DNA of 64,000 bases from Styela clava (lineage: Eukaryota; Chordata; Ascidiacea; Stolidobranchia; Styelidae): the NCBI RefSeq assembly GCF_964204865.1, contig NC_135255.1:8337135-8401134 (forward strand). Direction: 5' to 3'. The translations under genes and the position numbers were made by a program. Numbering within the stretch: the first letter of the stretch is position 1; each line of letters begins with the position of its first letter. Positions 36,622 through 50,464 of the stretch are shown one piece after another. The notes under the pieces are model-generated. The model was not told where the DNA came from and searched no databases. It saw only the letters and a program-made list of their open reading frames with translations.

Positions 36622-39158
36622 ATCTTAAAATCGGCTTTATCTTAAAATCTCGATCTTAGTTGATTCTGAATCTTGTAACCAAGCATTGGGAGTATACTAG
36701 GATATCGAGAATTCCAAAACGAGATGTTCAATACTGCCTCTTTAGTTGGTTTTAATCACGGATTCATTGATATGTCAATACTGCAAGGGGTGTAACTTGT
36801 GGACATTATCCATTAGTTTCTTACTTACTAGTGGTTATCGAAATTATACCATTTTTGAATTTGGGTCAGAGTAACATTGATTTTTCTCTTCCATAAATTT
36901 GTTTTCTGTTTCCACAGGAGTTTGAAACAGACTTGATAAATAACATTCTCGCAGGATTTTTGTTGTTGTGGTTCTTTATGTTTGTGAACGAAGTAAGAGT
37001 GTTGTGTTTTCGAACTCGTCGAGTTCTATATCAGCATACAGACTTCTGAAATTGAAAGCTGTTATAAGATTTGGACAGATACAATGCATTTTTAGATATT
37101 AGAGTCTATGTTGTTGCCATCCTTGCGTCAAAAAGATTTTCCGATCTGGCAGCAGAAATTCTTCACTGATGTGGGTTGGTTTTTGATTAATTAAGAGTTT
37201 CAAAATTATTTCATGTAAGATGAAAGCCGCTGAGTGGATGACTTGATCTCATGGCAAACCAAGGCCTCTAGTCTGGCTAGCAGCCCATGTTGCGTTTACG
37301 AGTTGCTTGAGATGAATGGACTTGTTAGTGTGCTAATTATCGACCATGGTTATGTGAACAACCCCATGACTAAGATCCTCTCCCGCGACATTCGAATCCA
37401 CTAGGGGTGCCGTAATCAAGGGTGTGATGACGAGCCCATAATTTCTAATGCCCAGCGGGATGAGTGTTTTTGGTGAACGGTAGAGTACTTCAAGTTTGCC
37501 TTTAGGACTTGCATTACCCGTCCTCAAGGTCCTCTGCAGTTTGTTTACGCGTTTGTTTTATGGCACAGGGAAGAAAATAAAATTGATTGATAGTACATAA
37601 CGCGGGTTCTGGTTCGTTTCGGCAATGAGCATATTTCGGCTAATATGGTAAAATTGATGGAGCACGCGAGGGAGACATAGAGTGATCTCCAAAGAAGAAT
37701 TTGTCACTTTGTGAGATGGCGCCGGTACATGTAACGTCTGATGGCGAGATTTTACGCCAACAAGTTTGAGTTGAAAAGGGATCTTTTAGCCAAAATATAG
37801 AAGAAAATAGACCTGCAATTTAGAGATATATTGGTTCAGAAGACATAACTACAAATAGACTAGATGAGTACGGTAACTTACTAGAAACGATGAAAATTAA
37901 AGAAATTGTTAATTACCGTACATCTGTAATACGCGGCTAATGTCTTATCTCTAATGGCCAGATGGCTGAATGGGTTACCGGTATCAGCGGGTGAGATGCA
38001 GAGATATGAGTTAAAATATTGGATTAGTGAAAGAATGATGAAATGAACGGTACCGGTATCGTATGATGAAACATCGTGAATGCATTTATTCGGGAAGGGT
38101 TCAATCTGAATATACAGTCATAAAGTTGGTTCAACTGGAATTCTTTTAAACATGGGTGGCTTACCCACTTTGCGGCCACGACCTATTTGCGACCCTCAAC
38201 TTCATCGATTAAATTAATGAGGAAAAAATTAACGAACAGCGACGATATTTCTCACGCGTTATCGTCCACTTTTCCCTCGTAGTTCTACGAAATTACACTA
38301 AAATGTGGCCACAAACAAAAAAGATACGGCCGAAAACCCGACCGAAGAAAAAAAACGGACCAATTTTCCATGTCGCCAACTACCCATTGTTCCTTTAAAA
38401 AAGCTTGAAAATTTATACAAATATAAGAGATCAAGAGATGAAACTTGGCAGTTGGTTAGAGTTGTGTTTCTTTTAACCATCTTTAAAGTTTCGCGCTTCT
38501 ACATTTAAAGGAGGGGGAATAAAGAGGTGCGCATTTCGAATACGTCGATAATATCTTTGTCCACCAATTTGCGACCACCGTGTTTTTGTCTCTTTGATTG
38601 CTGTGATGCGGTGTTTGGTTTTATAATTTGACGAGTTTTGTTCAAAATAACTGTGTTCTTAAAATATATGGCAGTCAGAAATGCAATTAGAAGCCTATTT
38701 TTTTCACGCATGGCTGCGTATGCCATAGTCTCGACGCAGCAGAAACGATGTTCAAGGCTTGAAATGCGTGGTCGCACACTGGTCGTTCGGTCGCAAATAC
38801 GTCTTCAGAGTGTCGTACTTTGGCGGTTGTATAGCTTTAACCCCTGGTCGTAGAAAGTTAATTCGAGGTTTAACGTGCAGAATAAATGCCAATGCATCTA
38901 CGGTGGAAAAATTAACGAGTTAGAAATATTGGTTTTTGTTTTATAGCGATTTGAATGAAATCGTCCGCAGACTGGCTACACCACCCTACTTAGCCATATT
39001 GGGTTCACCTTCTTACGGGCCACCATTTGTTTTTAATCTGACTCTCTTCTATGCCTTCTCTGGGCTTGCTTGATTTTTGGGTTGTGTGATTTTATCATTT
39101 TTTTCTATTACAGAATGTTGAAAAGATAAATACCTACTGACCTATTCTTTAAATTACA
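36622..39158. other. Spacer between CRNKL1 and hyccin
   Basis: No gene recognised. An AATAAA near 37577 could end a long CRNKL1 3' UTR. TACCGGTA palindromes lie at 37976 and 38051. The stretch 38160-38850 has recurring TTTGCGACC/GGTCGCAAAT motifs in both orientations and may be an old transposon. A 3' splice-like CAG at 39111-39113 precedes the hyccin ATG by 45 bases. Confidence 0.4.
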
Positions 39159-40934
39159 ATGGCTAATACAGAGAAAAAAGATGCTGGATCTGTTATTCGT
39201 GAATGGCTTACGGAGTATAAAGGACTAGCAGAATCTTCAATTCCAAATTATGCAAAAGAAATTTCTGAAAAAGATGACGTTTTAGATGCTTTATTGCATT
39301 TATTCAAAGTCCATCCACCTCACACGACTAAGTCCATGAACAATTTAATTCAACCAGTTTGTCATCAGTTGTTTGAATTTTATCGCAGCGGATTTGACGA
39401 ATTAAAAACCTTTACAATCAATTTATTTCCTTCCATAATTCGGTCACATATAATTGTTAGCTCTGCGTTTAGCGATTCAACTTCAACGGATGCACTTTTG
39501 TTGTCGATTTACACATTAGAGAATTTATCGCAGGAAAAAGATATCGAGTCTCCGGGATTAGAAATTCCGCAGCCAGGATATTCATCAATTTATCACGATG
39601 CTATGACTGGGATATTTTCTGAACAAATGTGGAGTATGCAAAATCCGAGTCGGAAATTTTATCAAAAACCAGTTTTGCCGAATCACACTGTAATTGTTCC
39701 AGCAAACAGGTTTCAAATCTTAACGCAAATTATGTCAATTTATTCTTCGCACATTGCAACACTGAAAAAGTCTTCTCATAAAAGTTTGTGTGAGATTTGT
39801 AAACTTCTAGCATCGTCAGGTTACACTTGGCAGAACAAATACATCGAAAGTTATGATGAAACTATGCAGAAATCACGCCGATATCCGATGAGTGTCGAAT
39901 TTATGTTAAAAATACTTCGATGTGTGTATTTTGCAATGTACAACTGTCAAACAGAAGCTTTTCTCGCAACTGAAGCTATGCAAAGAAGAGCTAAAAAAGA
40001 ATTGGTACCACAAGTTATATTTTTATGTAATGCAATTCTTAATACAGCAAAATTAGAGCATGATGAACAGACATTTGGTGAATCTAGTCGAGGTGAAACT
40101 GCACCTTATGGGCTACTTTCCGTCAATCTTACTCCTATTCTTGCTCGTGAGAGCAGCAGGAAAGGAGGGAGATGGGCCGCAACTGCCAAATCGATTAAAG
40201 ATCATCGATGGAGACATCATAATGAAGAAATATCTGGGGATTTATCTAGGAGTCTCGTAAATGCGGAAGTTCAATTGCATCCCCCTAAAGTTGGACAGCA
40301 GAGTTCCGATTTGGATGATTCCGGAAAAGCTGATAAATATTCCAGTACGTCGCCGACAAAGTTATTGAAATCCAAATTAAAAAAATCAGCAGCTGGGGGA
40401 ATTTTAACAGAAAAAAGTAAAAGCCCAGCACCATCTAGTGGAGAAGAACCGAAAACGAGAAAAAACAAGAAAATATCAACATCCACTGATGAAATGGAAG
40501 GTGAAAAACCAAAACTGTCTCCATCACAAAAGAAATTGAGCCCAACATTGACTAAAAAACAAAGCCGGACTTCTATAGGAATTCAAAAGCATCCTAGTAT
40601 GGATGAAAGTTCGTCACTGAATCATAAACAAAGAGGGTTTTCTGGAAGTAAAAGTTTTAGTGATGTTGATAAATATGAAGTCAAGCTACCGACTTCGATC
40701 ACCATAGATGCTAGTTATACATCAGGTGATGGAAACCATGATACGTCTGGGACAGCTCTGCTCGAAGGTTTGAAATTAGACACTTCATCTGAATCAGATG
40801 ATCGAGAGATTTCTAATGATAAAAAGTCAGTGAAAAGTCGTCATTTTTCAAGTGATGACAAAAGGAAAGAGTCTTTTCCACTTTTGTCTACTTCAGAAGC
40901 AATAAATACAAAATCACAAACTACTGCTTTTTAG
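39159..40934 (+). CDS. FAM126A: Hyccin family protein (FAM126)
   Basis: Uninterrupted ORF of 591 residues; human hyccin has 521. Residues 8-340 follow the family: VIREWLTEYKGLAESSIPNY, LIQPVCHQLFEFYRSG, PANRFQILTQIMSIYSSHIA, SLCEICKLLASSGY, SVEFMLKILRCVYFAMYN, RRAKKELVPQVIFLCNAIL and TAKSIKDHRWRHH. The C-terminal 250 residues are Ser/Lys-rich, low complexity and probably disordered. Hyccin stabilises the TTC7-PI4KA complex that makes PI4P at the plasma membrane. Vertebrates have two paralogues (FAM126A, FAM126B); the sequence does not say which this would equal. A poly(A) signal lies at 41082-41087. Confidence 0.92.
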   Translation: MANTEKKDAGSVIREWLTEYKGLAESSIPNYAKEISEKDDVLDALLHLFKVHPPHTTKSMNNLIQPVCHQLFEFYRSGFDELKTFTINLFPSIIRSHIIVSSAFSDSTSTDALLLSIYTLENLSQEKDIESPGLEIPQPGYSSIYHDAMTGIFSEQMWSMQNPSRKFYQKPVLPNHTVIVPANRFQILTQIMSIYSSHIATLKKSSHKSLCEICKLLASSGYTWQNKYIESYDETMQKSRRYPMSVEFMLKILRCVYFAMYNCQTEAFLATEAMQRRAKKELVPQVIFLCNAILNTAKLEHDEQTFGESSRGETAPYGLLSVNLTPILARESSRKGGRWAATAKSIKDHRWRHHNEEISGDLSRSLVNAEVQLHPPKVGQQSSDLDDSGKADKYSSTSPTKLLKSKLKKSAAGGILTEKSKSPAPSSGEEPKTRKNKKISTSTDEMEGEKPKLSPSQKKLSPTLTKKQSRTSIGIQKHPSMDESSSLNHKQRGFSGSKSFSDVDKYEVKLPTSITIDASYTSGDGNHDTSGTALLEGLKLDTSSESDDREISNDKKSVKSRHFSSDDKRKESFPLLSTSEAINTKSQTTAF

Positions 40935-42183
40935 TATCATTTTCATTTCAAAATATTATTGTTAGATACCATTTTTATCCAGTTCAATCCTGATTTACCT
41001 GGTAGGAAATAGAATCTATAACCATTAATTTTCTTCATAGTTGATTCCAATTAAATTTGTAATAACTCTGCTGTGAATTGAAATAAATGATCTGAAATAA
41101 GTTTTTGAGAAAATTTATGGCCATTGTGTTGTGTTAATTTTCTAGTGATTTCTCATTTTTTTTAATTGCAATTGTAATCTTTAATTTATTCAATCATTAT
41201 TAGACAATCCATTGATAATTATCATAAATAGTAAATATCAAAAATAATAAATATCATAAATGGCGGCCATTGCATGTTTAAAACAATAGTTATATCATAT
41301 AGCCTAGTGTTGTTTTTCTATTAGATACAATCTAAAATCTTTTTCATTGCTGTGTAAGAAATGATATTTTAAGCTCTAATGCAAATTTCCAATCCAATTT
41401 TACCTAGGAGTTGGAAAACATACGCGTGTAACATTTGAAGATTGGCTATTAATAAACCCGAGCTCTGCAGGCTGAATATTTATATACTGCTATTTCATGT
41501 ATGGCTTTGGAGTTATGATTTCTTTCATAAAAATTGGAGTTAATCACTATTGTATTTTCAAATTTTTTGAGTGGACTATCGCATCCTAGCCGAGTTACAG
41601 ACTTCTGAAAGTCTAAATATTTGACTGAAAAAAAAAACTCATCTCATAAGTAGAGATTTTGTTTGGAGTTTTTTGCAAGAGCTGCTGTGGTAGTCAATTT
41701 TTCCATCTTGAAAGCAGAACAGAATTTTCTGTCTGGTTGGATTAGGTCATGGCTTGCATGGAAATCTCTGACTTCTTATTTTCTGGCACATATTTTAAAG
41801 CTCTATTCGAACATACCAGAAAAACTCGCTACATGATTACCAAAGAGATGTCAAGTTTCATCATAATATGTATTGCTTTTTAAAGTAGAATTCCAGAATT
41901 TTACTATATTTGAGTTTGCAATATTTCACTTTAAAAATGTGGGTCAAATTTTTAAATTATTTTTTGTTTCGTTATTTGTATAATCAAGAGAACTGCTTTA
42001 TTATGGTTTTAGGAAGTTCAATAGTGTGCACTGTTTACAATTATTCTTTTTAACAATGTATATTTATATCATAGGTTTTTACATTTTGTTGTTGGTAACA
42101 TCTGTAAGCGAGACTGCAGCTAAACTAATTGACATTGAAAGAGAACTGGATATTTTATCTTTGTTCAATCGGAGTTGTAAAAA
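40935..42183. other. Spacer between hyccin and RCOR
   Basis: Hyccin 3' UTR with AATAAA at 41082, then AT-rich DNA. A 3' splice-like TTTTAG at 42007-42012 lies 170 bases before the RCOR ATG. Confidence 0.4.
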
Positions 42184-45100
42184 ATGGCAACAATTGTTTC
42201 AACAGCTACTGATACTCGTACGAGTCCTGTAATATATGAAACAATGAATGGACAAGTCTATGAGGAAAGTAGTGATGAGGAACCAGGTATGGTTATCAGA
42301 TATGACTTACTTTTGTTGCATGGTTGTGAAATAGTGTAAGTAAAGTTATTACACACCTTTCTCTATAAACAAAGCTCTATACAAGTATCCACTGAAATGT
42401 AAAGTTCTACTATATTTAAAAAAAAATCTTTAGAATGACATTATTTAATCGATTTATTTTAACCTTTGTGTGGTAGTATTCGCACCCTTTAATTCGAACT
42501 CAATTTTGTGATCATTAATAATGTGGACTTTATTATTATTTCTGAAATACTAATATAATCACACATGTTCGGCAAACTCGGTTCAGCAGGTAAATAAATG
42601 TGGCTCGCGAAATCGCAGCATTTTGTGTCTATCTCTATTGGTATGTTACGATAGAGTCAGACACTACGTAATAGAAGGTAGACGAAATGGAAAGGTAAAA
42701 TGGATTTATTGATTTCAAATACACAGCATTTTAAATAATAAATACAATATGTAAAATATTCAATCATATAGGGCCTAGGAGTTATGTTTAACACAATTTT
42801 ATTAATTTTGCGGCATATTTAGCAAGTCGCTGCGGCGCCCCTTTTGGGAACCTCTACAATAGGCCATTGTGCCTCCTCCAATTCTTATTTGTTCCGAGCT
42901 TGATTCAATTATTTTTATACTTTTTCAGAAGTTCGAATGCGGGTTGGTGAAATGTACCAAGCAAGAGTCCCGAAATGGGAAGGTATTTATCACTGTTATT
43001 CTTCAAAATTTTGGCAGTTTTCCCGAATGTCCATTCTTTGTACTTTTTGAATCACGAATATACCAAAATCGACTTTACAAAATGACTGTAAACACCAGTA
43101 CATTAGTCCTGGAATGTTTATCAAATCCAATTGTTTAATAATTGTCCAATTGTCAATATATCGCTTTTTACCTAAGCACATTAACAATTATAGTCACACA
43201 ATATAGTCACCCTTTTTTTGTATGTTGCCATTATACATGGCCAACAACATGATATTTATAAGTAGAGTTTTAAAATGGGTTGAATATTTGATGCTTTCTG
43301 TGGAAAAAGCAGTGTGATTACCAGATTACAGTACATGTGCTGACTACTGGTACAGACCAGCCACAAACCACATTTGGCCACTTTGACAATTACAAACTAG
43401 CATGCAATCTATGTGTGAGTATATATGGTATATTTATCCGAATAAGTTGTGTGAACTCAAAATTACTCATATTCACTGTGTAGTTTATAAGTTTCGTTTT
43501 GATATATTTATCTTGAGAAAAATCTTTAAATTTGGGCTATAGCCCTGACACTTGTCAGATATATATAAAATAATTTTATTTCAGATGTCGATAAAAGTAC
43601 AAAATTAATCCAAGTATTGTCATTTCTGACTTTAATGCAATTTTAAAATCCGTCACACTAAAGCTGTACCGGTATTGATTTGTGTAAATTTTATTCCTAG
43701 CATTTCTTAAATTTAGAATATTCTGGTTTAAATATGCTTTTGTCTGTTATATTTAGCAGATAATTGTATATTACTAAATCTTAATTAACCAACTATTATC
43801 AGTTTAGTTCATTTACTGTTTGGACTATAGAAAATTCATTGCTAATGAACAATATCTTAGATCGACACACAATCCACATATTATAATTTTGACAGAAGCT
43901 GAAGAAAAGGTGGAAGTTGGCACTCATGACGGCATAAAAATTTGGTCACCCTTTCATGATGTACCTGATGAAAAAGGTATGCAAGATACTTTTTAACAAT
44001 GGCACTTTTGTCCTTTGTCCGTGAAGGTATAAAATTGGCAATTGGGTGGATGTATTGACCTTAGTCTGAGTTGTGTTGTGAATCTATAATCCATCATTGG
44101 CAAAATTTGTAGGACTAGGAAGGTTTTTATCCAATGATTACTTTTATTGTTGAACTATTTTCCATTATCATTATCTTTTATTGGAACTTCATAGGGCTCA
44201 GTTGTAGCCTAGTTATTTATCACTTGATTACATTTTCACAGTATGGGTTCTGAGGACATTAGAGGATAAATTTTGCATAAATAATGAAAGTACTTCACTG
44301 ATATATAAATATAATAGTTATCTACTATCAAAACATTGCAGTGAAAGCGAAAGGTTTTGAGGAAATGGGCTCATTTCCTATTATTCAACCTGTATTAAAT
44401 GATATTATTTGTTTATACTTTTATTCATTGCAGTTGAAGCCTACTGCAAGATTGCTAAAGAAAAACATGGATATAATGCAGAACAAGCACTTGGATTATT
44501 GTTTTGGCATAAACATGATATAGAAAAATCACTCAAGGATATGTCCAATTTCACACCAATGCCAGGTATATTGTGGGAAACATACTTGCCATTGTCTCTT
44601 TTTTAGCTTTTATATTTTATTTATTAAATTGAGGATTCAAGAAAATTTTGTTTGAAATGTTTGACCAGTGACCCTTGAACTTTAGTACGCAGAAGAAAAT
44701 ATTTTATTTTGCATTTTGAGCATTTGAATTTTGAGAAAATACCAAATTACTCCACGTTATCCAATTTATTTAAAAAAAAATTTGTTCTAATTATTTTGTT
44801 GAATATGACCCAAATTGAAACTAATATTTTGAATTGTCGTTTTATCCAATTTCAAAGTAAATTGTGAATCATTCTTAAATTTGTACATTCCAAGTATTAA
44901 AAAAACATTGTTATTTTTTTTATTTAATATTAAGTTAGTTTTTAATATTATCTGATTAGTAATTATGTTTCAAGAGTTGGTTCACTCATATGAATGTAAA
45001 GACATGCTGAATGCATTACATTACTAATTCTTATAAGCAGAGAATAGGCAGATTGGTGTTTGTCACAAGTACTAGACTCGTCTACATTAATTCTACATTA

Positions 45101-48100
45101 ATAAATGGAGTCTTTTCTCCACTGTTTGCAGTTCATAAATAAGCCGACCCATTTGACGAAAATCTCTAATTTTTATTGTAGATGATTGGTCAGATGAAGA
45201 TAAAGTATTATTTGAACAAGCATATACTTTTCATGGCAAGTCATTTAGAAGAATACAACAGTTGGTATTGTCATTTTTAGTTGATTATTTTGCTTCTTAT
45301 GAGTCGATTTTCTTCTCTGCTATGTTTTTTTACTGTGTTCGATTTATAAAATAATTGTTTTTTAAATGTATATGTTTTGTAACAAATATCATAGTTTCTG
45401 CAAATGTGCCGGAAAGAAGTCTATGTTTTCAGTAAAGTTGAATATCTGGTATATTTATCTTTTATTAAATATCATAAGCTTAGGACAGTAAAATAATAAA
45501 TTAACACTGTGAGTGTCATATGGCCGGTTTTCCATGTCCGGTTTTCCTATTCGCTAAAAAAATCTTTAATCTAAAGAAAAAGTACAAAATTATTTGCTTC
45601 ACCACAAGACATCAAAACAGCATGTGTTAAAACCATTAAACCTTCTAAAGTGCAACTTTATTCCTTATTACTATGCCACAATTACTGACAACTTGAATTT
45701 TTTAGAACTCGAAACGCGTAGCTCATTCGTTTTTATATGGAAACCTTGATAAAAAGTTTATTTTAACCTCTCAGCTTCCAGATAAAGAAATCTGCCAACT
45801 GGTTAAGTTTTATTACCTTTGGAAGAAAACAAGAACGAAAACATCTCTCATGGATAGACAAGCTAGAAAATTAAGCAAACAATCAAATGGGAGGTTCGTT
45901 TTCATTAACCTGAATTAGAAATTCACTTTGTAGTTTCATGTGCTTTGTTATATATTATTTATAACAGGAGATATAATATTTACTAAAATGAGACCTCTCA
46001 AATCGCAATAGGTACATTGTCAAAAAATGTTTTTATTCAAAATTTAGTCTTTGATTGCATGGACATCGTAATAGTTTATTCTGAGCTGTGGTTCATTATT
46101 CTGAATATTAATGACAGGATGGATTACCAATTACCATGTCTTGCATCCTATTATCAGCTTTCTCGTATTCCTTGATATTACGTTTCTTTAAAATCCCCAC
46201 AATAATTTGTTTTACGTCTACCATCAAGAGAAGAATTGTGTATTACATCTCTTTACATAGTAAATTACATATTTAATTCTATTGAAATGTCTTGCATCTT
46301 ACCAAAACCAAAAATTGTCATTTTTGCATTTGTAAAATCCCCTCGTTTTCTTTTTTGTCATAAGTATATACAGTGAAAAAAGTTTGTTCCCTGTGACTGA
46401 TTTATAGCTTCAATTCCAGCCCAGTGTTCATAGTTTGATTGTATATTTGATTGTATATAAGGTAAAAAACTTTTTGAATAGTTTATCTTTTACTTTTTTA
46501 AATCCAGCGATGATTCAGATGGAGAGAGCAACCATTTAACATATATGCAAAGCAAATCACAGCATGATATAAAGGTATTGTACGAAAAGTTGTATGTGTA
46601 TCAGGATCTATCTAGCAAACTAAAAAAGTTCACTTTTTTAAAAATTTAATGCAATCTGATATCTTGTCGTCTCAGTCGTCTCAGAAGATATAATCATTTA
46701 TGCGACTGCGACATACTCTGGCTCTGATCTTTGATGCTTTGACTCTGATCACCAACCACCTGCAGGTTGACAGAAATTTGGAGTCCAAATCATGAGAAAG
46801 CTTGATTTTCATAACAAAAACGTTATTCCAATGTAATATCAATTTTACATCACAGATGCTACAAGGGAAATCTGAGGATGGAAAAGGAGATATTGAAATA
46901 AAACACAAATTACCTAAAGGTATTACCTGTTATCAAAACTACTCTTATGGATTGGGAAGCTTTAGGCTTAACTATATTGCCATCGCAGGTTAAAAATCTC
47001 AGGTTCAAATCCTATGCCCACCATCTTGTTCAGAATGTATTAAATTGGGTGGGGAAAAAACGGTCTTCCCAAAGTATAGTGGCTTCAGCTAACCATCTAG
47101 CTTGGCTGTTAGTACAATGACTTGTTATTAAGAGCGAGAGGTATATGGAGCTGGAATAACAAAAAATCAATCCCCAGTTTTTTGATCCGCTTTTGATAAA
47201 TGAGTAACGTTTTTGTTGTTTTTCGTTCTCCCAGTTTTGAAGATCTTTGAAAACAGTCAACCAAGCAAAACAAAGTTTGTCGTAACTTTTCTACATTCAT
47301 TCACAATTTCACCGTGCTTTATTAATAATATTGAAATTCATTGTAATATTTTGGTAAATTTTAGAGTACACAAGTATCTATTTGTTGATATCAAGTGAAC
47401 TGTCTGTATTATTACTCACAATGTATGGCTCATCGCTTGCATTTCCTGTTGAAATGATATGTGAAAATTTCAATTGTTTAATATTTTGTGATGGTAATTT
47501 AAATAAAAACAGTCTGTGAGTGCTCTGTTTCATGTTCCTACTTTTTCTGTGAAATGATGTTCATTTTTTTTATTTAGGAATTAATTTAGAAGAAAAAGGA
47601 TTATCAGAAATCTCGAGCTTTCCTGGTGGACCTGAAAAATATCTGAAAAAACTTGAAAACAGCATAACAATGCTCAAAAGTCAAGTAAGCCTGAAACATA
47701 AAACTAAACTAGGAACTCCTGTGAGCCATCATAGTGATATTGATCTGTGTGGCATACAAAGATCTGAATGTTTATAGGGAACCTCACTAAACATTTATGC
47801 GAGTTCAGATCAAAACTTGTTATCTTGAAGTTGTAGCCTGTAGGCTTGATTTGAAATATTTCGAAACCAGATTTTGTTTTTATTTAATCGTTAATGCATT
47901 ACAATTTACACCATCACTATGAAAAAGGTTGTACCATAAGCCACTTTCGACATAGGGAAATTTTCCGATTTATTAAAGTCTATTGGACGTGTAATGTGTC
48001 TTAGAGAAATTATTGAATACGGCACGTATAGTTATCGCAACTATTAACAATTTGCTGAACAATCAATATCTTATTGATTTTGAGCAACCTGTATTGTCAA

Positions 48101-50464
48101 AATCAATATTTTGAAACTACTATTGCACAATCTTAAGTAGACTTAGAAGTTGTTGAAAATCATTTTCAGGGCTCCCACCTGCTATAAAACGATATTAAAG
48201 AATGCTATTTTTAACACACTCACATAATAAACAATGAATTTAATCTGTGTTTGCGTATCTAAGAATTTCTAAGGCTTATCAAATTCTTGAACACAAAGAG
48301 AACACACATGGATCATATTGATAAATTGTTTTGATAAAATAATGAATTTTGAGGTCTTGAAATATTTTGGGGATCACCAGGAGAGGCTATGTTGCTTTTA
48401 TCAAATTCTCTTCTAGTTCTGATAATTCACTCAAAATTTTGTTGTTTCCTTTTAGTTCATGGAAACACTTTTTATAACTTATGGGACACTCTTATTCAAT
48501 CTTTGCATCAATATGTTTAATCATTGCTTCCTTGTTCCACATATGATGCTAAATCATACACGATATTACATGTGTCAAAATGAAAGTTATTCAAATTCTT
48601 ATGAGTATAAATAAGATTCATCAATAATTCTTGTTTACTTCTTATTAATGTTTAGTTTTATGTAGTTGATTTGAAATTTGGCTTGAGAGATGATACCATG
48701 ATTCCAAATTCTTTTTAAATAGATTCAAGTTGACAAACAGCATTGGAGTCTTCTCTGCCAAGAATTAAAAGGAATATCACAGTTTGAAGATTTTATCACA
48801 ACACCTATAAAAGAAGACTCAGAGCTCTCACCTGTTTGGTCTAATCAGGAGTTACTTTTAGCTGTGCAAGGTAATAAACATTTACATGGAGGTTTTGCAT
48901 GACTACTGTCTAAATATAAATCTTAAAAAATAATTTTAAAAATATTTCCACTTCGAAAAGTAGTTCCTAATATGAATGCTTGTGACACTTGGTATCTCTG
49001 TTTTTGATTCTCATATTTATCCCTGTAGAGAGGAATGTCCATACTGAAGCTTAATTTTATGTTGAACCAAAGCACCTCGTCCTTTTGCGAGAGGCATATG
49101 AAAATAGCTGACGATATATGCGATTCAGATGCATAGACTATTTAAACATGGTGGTGGAATTGTAATCGCGGTCGTATTGACTCAAATTCTGTTCAAATAT
49201 AGGTTTGATTTATTGTTAGTTTTTCCGAATGTGAACACTCCATGGATTTATTTCAACATGACATTAGAGTAGACAACAGAAACATTAGTTGCAAGATGCA
49301 ACTGTACATTTAATATCAATAAACTGCCTCTGTGTGTATATTTCATTTACAAATCTCTTCAAGCAATTATATTTTTAGTCAATAGTAATGAATCAAATCT
49401 TTATTTTTCACAGGCGTTCGGCGTTACGGCAAAGATTTTCAAGCAATATCTGAAGTACTAGAATCAAAGACTGCCGCACAAGTAAAAACATTTTTTGTAA
49501 GTCAACGGCGGAGATATAACTTAGATCAAGTATTACGGGAATATGAAGAAGCAGAAGCTGGAAACAAGGATAAAATTCAAGAAAATGGATTTACTGAGGA
49601 TGTTACGCAGGTTAGATTTTTGGCGAACAAAAAGCGAAACATATTGCTAACTTGTTGTCGGAGTTGGGAAAAATTGCTTTCCTCTGCAACTAACAGACCA
49701 AACGATTTTCAATTGAAGAAATCACTACTTTTGTTTTTAAATTTTCTTGAGTCCTACAGGGCTCAATATTTCACCTCAAGTTTTACTGTTTAATTCATGT
49801 CTGAAATAATTCTGTGGTCATACTAATTGTTTGACTTTAGTATTCATATATTTTAGCATTGCTTTTTTGCTATAAAGCTTTAATTAATTACTATGAGAAC
49901 AAATGATGCAGCTGAGATAGGTACATACATAGTTCATATAATATCTTGAGCTAGTATACCTATTAATGAATAAAAGACATTTTTGAGACTTGGTCTTTGA
50001 TATAGAAATGAGGATACAATTTGGTGAACATTTAAATATTTACCATTATATATCTTAACCTGGATTTCAAATTGGTAAATGTTGATAAAACACAGTTTGA
50101 CAAAATAATGTTACAGAGAGTGTGTGACAACTTTTTCAACAGATTTTGTTTCAGTAGATTATGATAGTGTCTCCATAAAAACTATCATTTTTGTTTTTGG
50201 AAATTTTCTTTTGAGGATATTTTCTTCCAAATTTAAATGATTTTGAAACATGATGTCACAACTGACCTCGGATTTTTGTGAGCTTATATTTCAGTGGGGT
50301 GGTCTGTAGAAGACACCTGTTTATTTGAAGGTAGTCTACTGGTAATGGCCTTTGTGTCCATCTATTTTTTTCATTGTTCTTTCTTTCAAGTTTCGACACA
50401 GATCTATTTAAAGTTATCTTAATTTTGAATTTTTTTTTAGACCGACTCTGTAATGGATATTTAA
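42184..50464 (+). CDS. RCOR1: REST corepressor (CoREST), twelve exons
   Basis: Exons: 42184-42286, 42929-42982, 43896-43976, 44434-44565, 45182-45264, 45775-45893, 46508-46574, 46856-46919, 47578-47684, 48723-48870, 49414-49610, 50441-50464. Phases agree and give 392 residues. The ELM2 domain starts at about residue 38 ([14 protein letters not shown]) and runs to [24 protein letters not shown]1 (about 124-175) has [20 protein letters not shown] and [21 protein letters not shown] coiled-coil linker follows ([15 protein letters not shown]). SANT2 (about 308-356) has [19 protein letters not shown] and [18 protein letters not shown]. CoREST scaffolds LSD1 and HDAC1/2 in nuclear repression complexes. 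Vertebrates have RCOR1-3; the paralogue is not decided. The short last exon is inferred, supported by AATAAA at 50503 and 50620. Confidence 0.93.
46955..47110 (+). repeat. tRNA-derived SINE, family 2, in RCOR intron 8
   Basis: A tRNA-like head ending in the B box GGTTCAAATCC (47001-47011) is followed by GAATGTATTAAATTGGGTGG, GGTCTTCCCAAAGTATAGTG and GGCTTCAGCTAACC. The same body occurs at 30012 and, inverted, at 61150-61325. Confidence 0.6.

Noticed and set aside
38305-38508. Lysine-rich 67-codon ORF
   Set aside because: It begins at GTG rather than ATG, and the region looks like old repeat DNA.
42026-42232. ORF overlapping the first RCOR exon in another frame
   Set aside because: The RCOR frame from ATG 42184 joins in phase with the ELM2 exons; the longer ORF does not.
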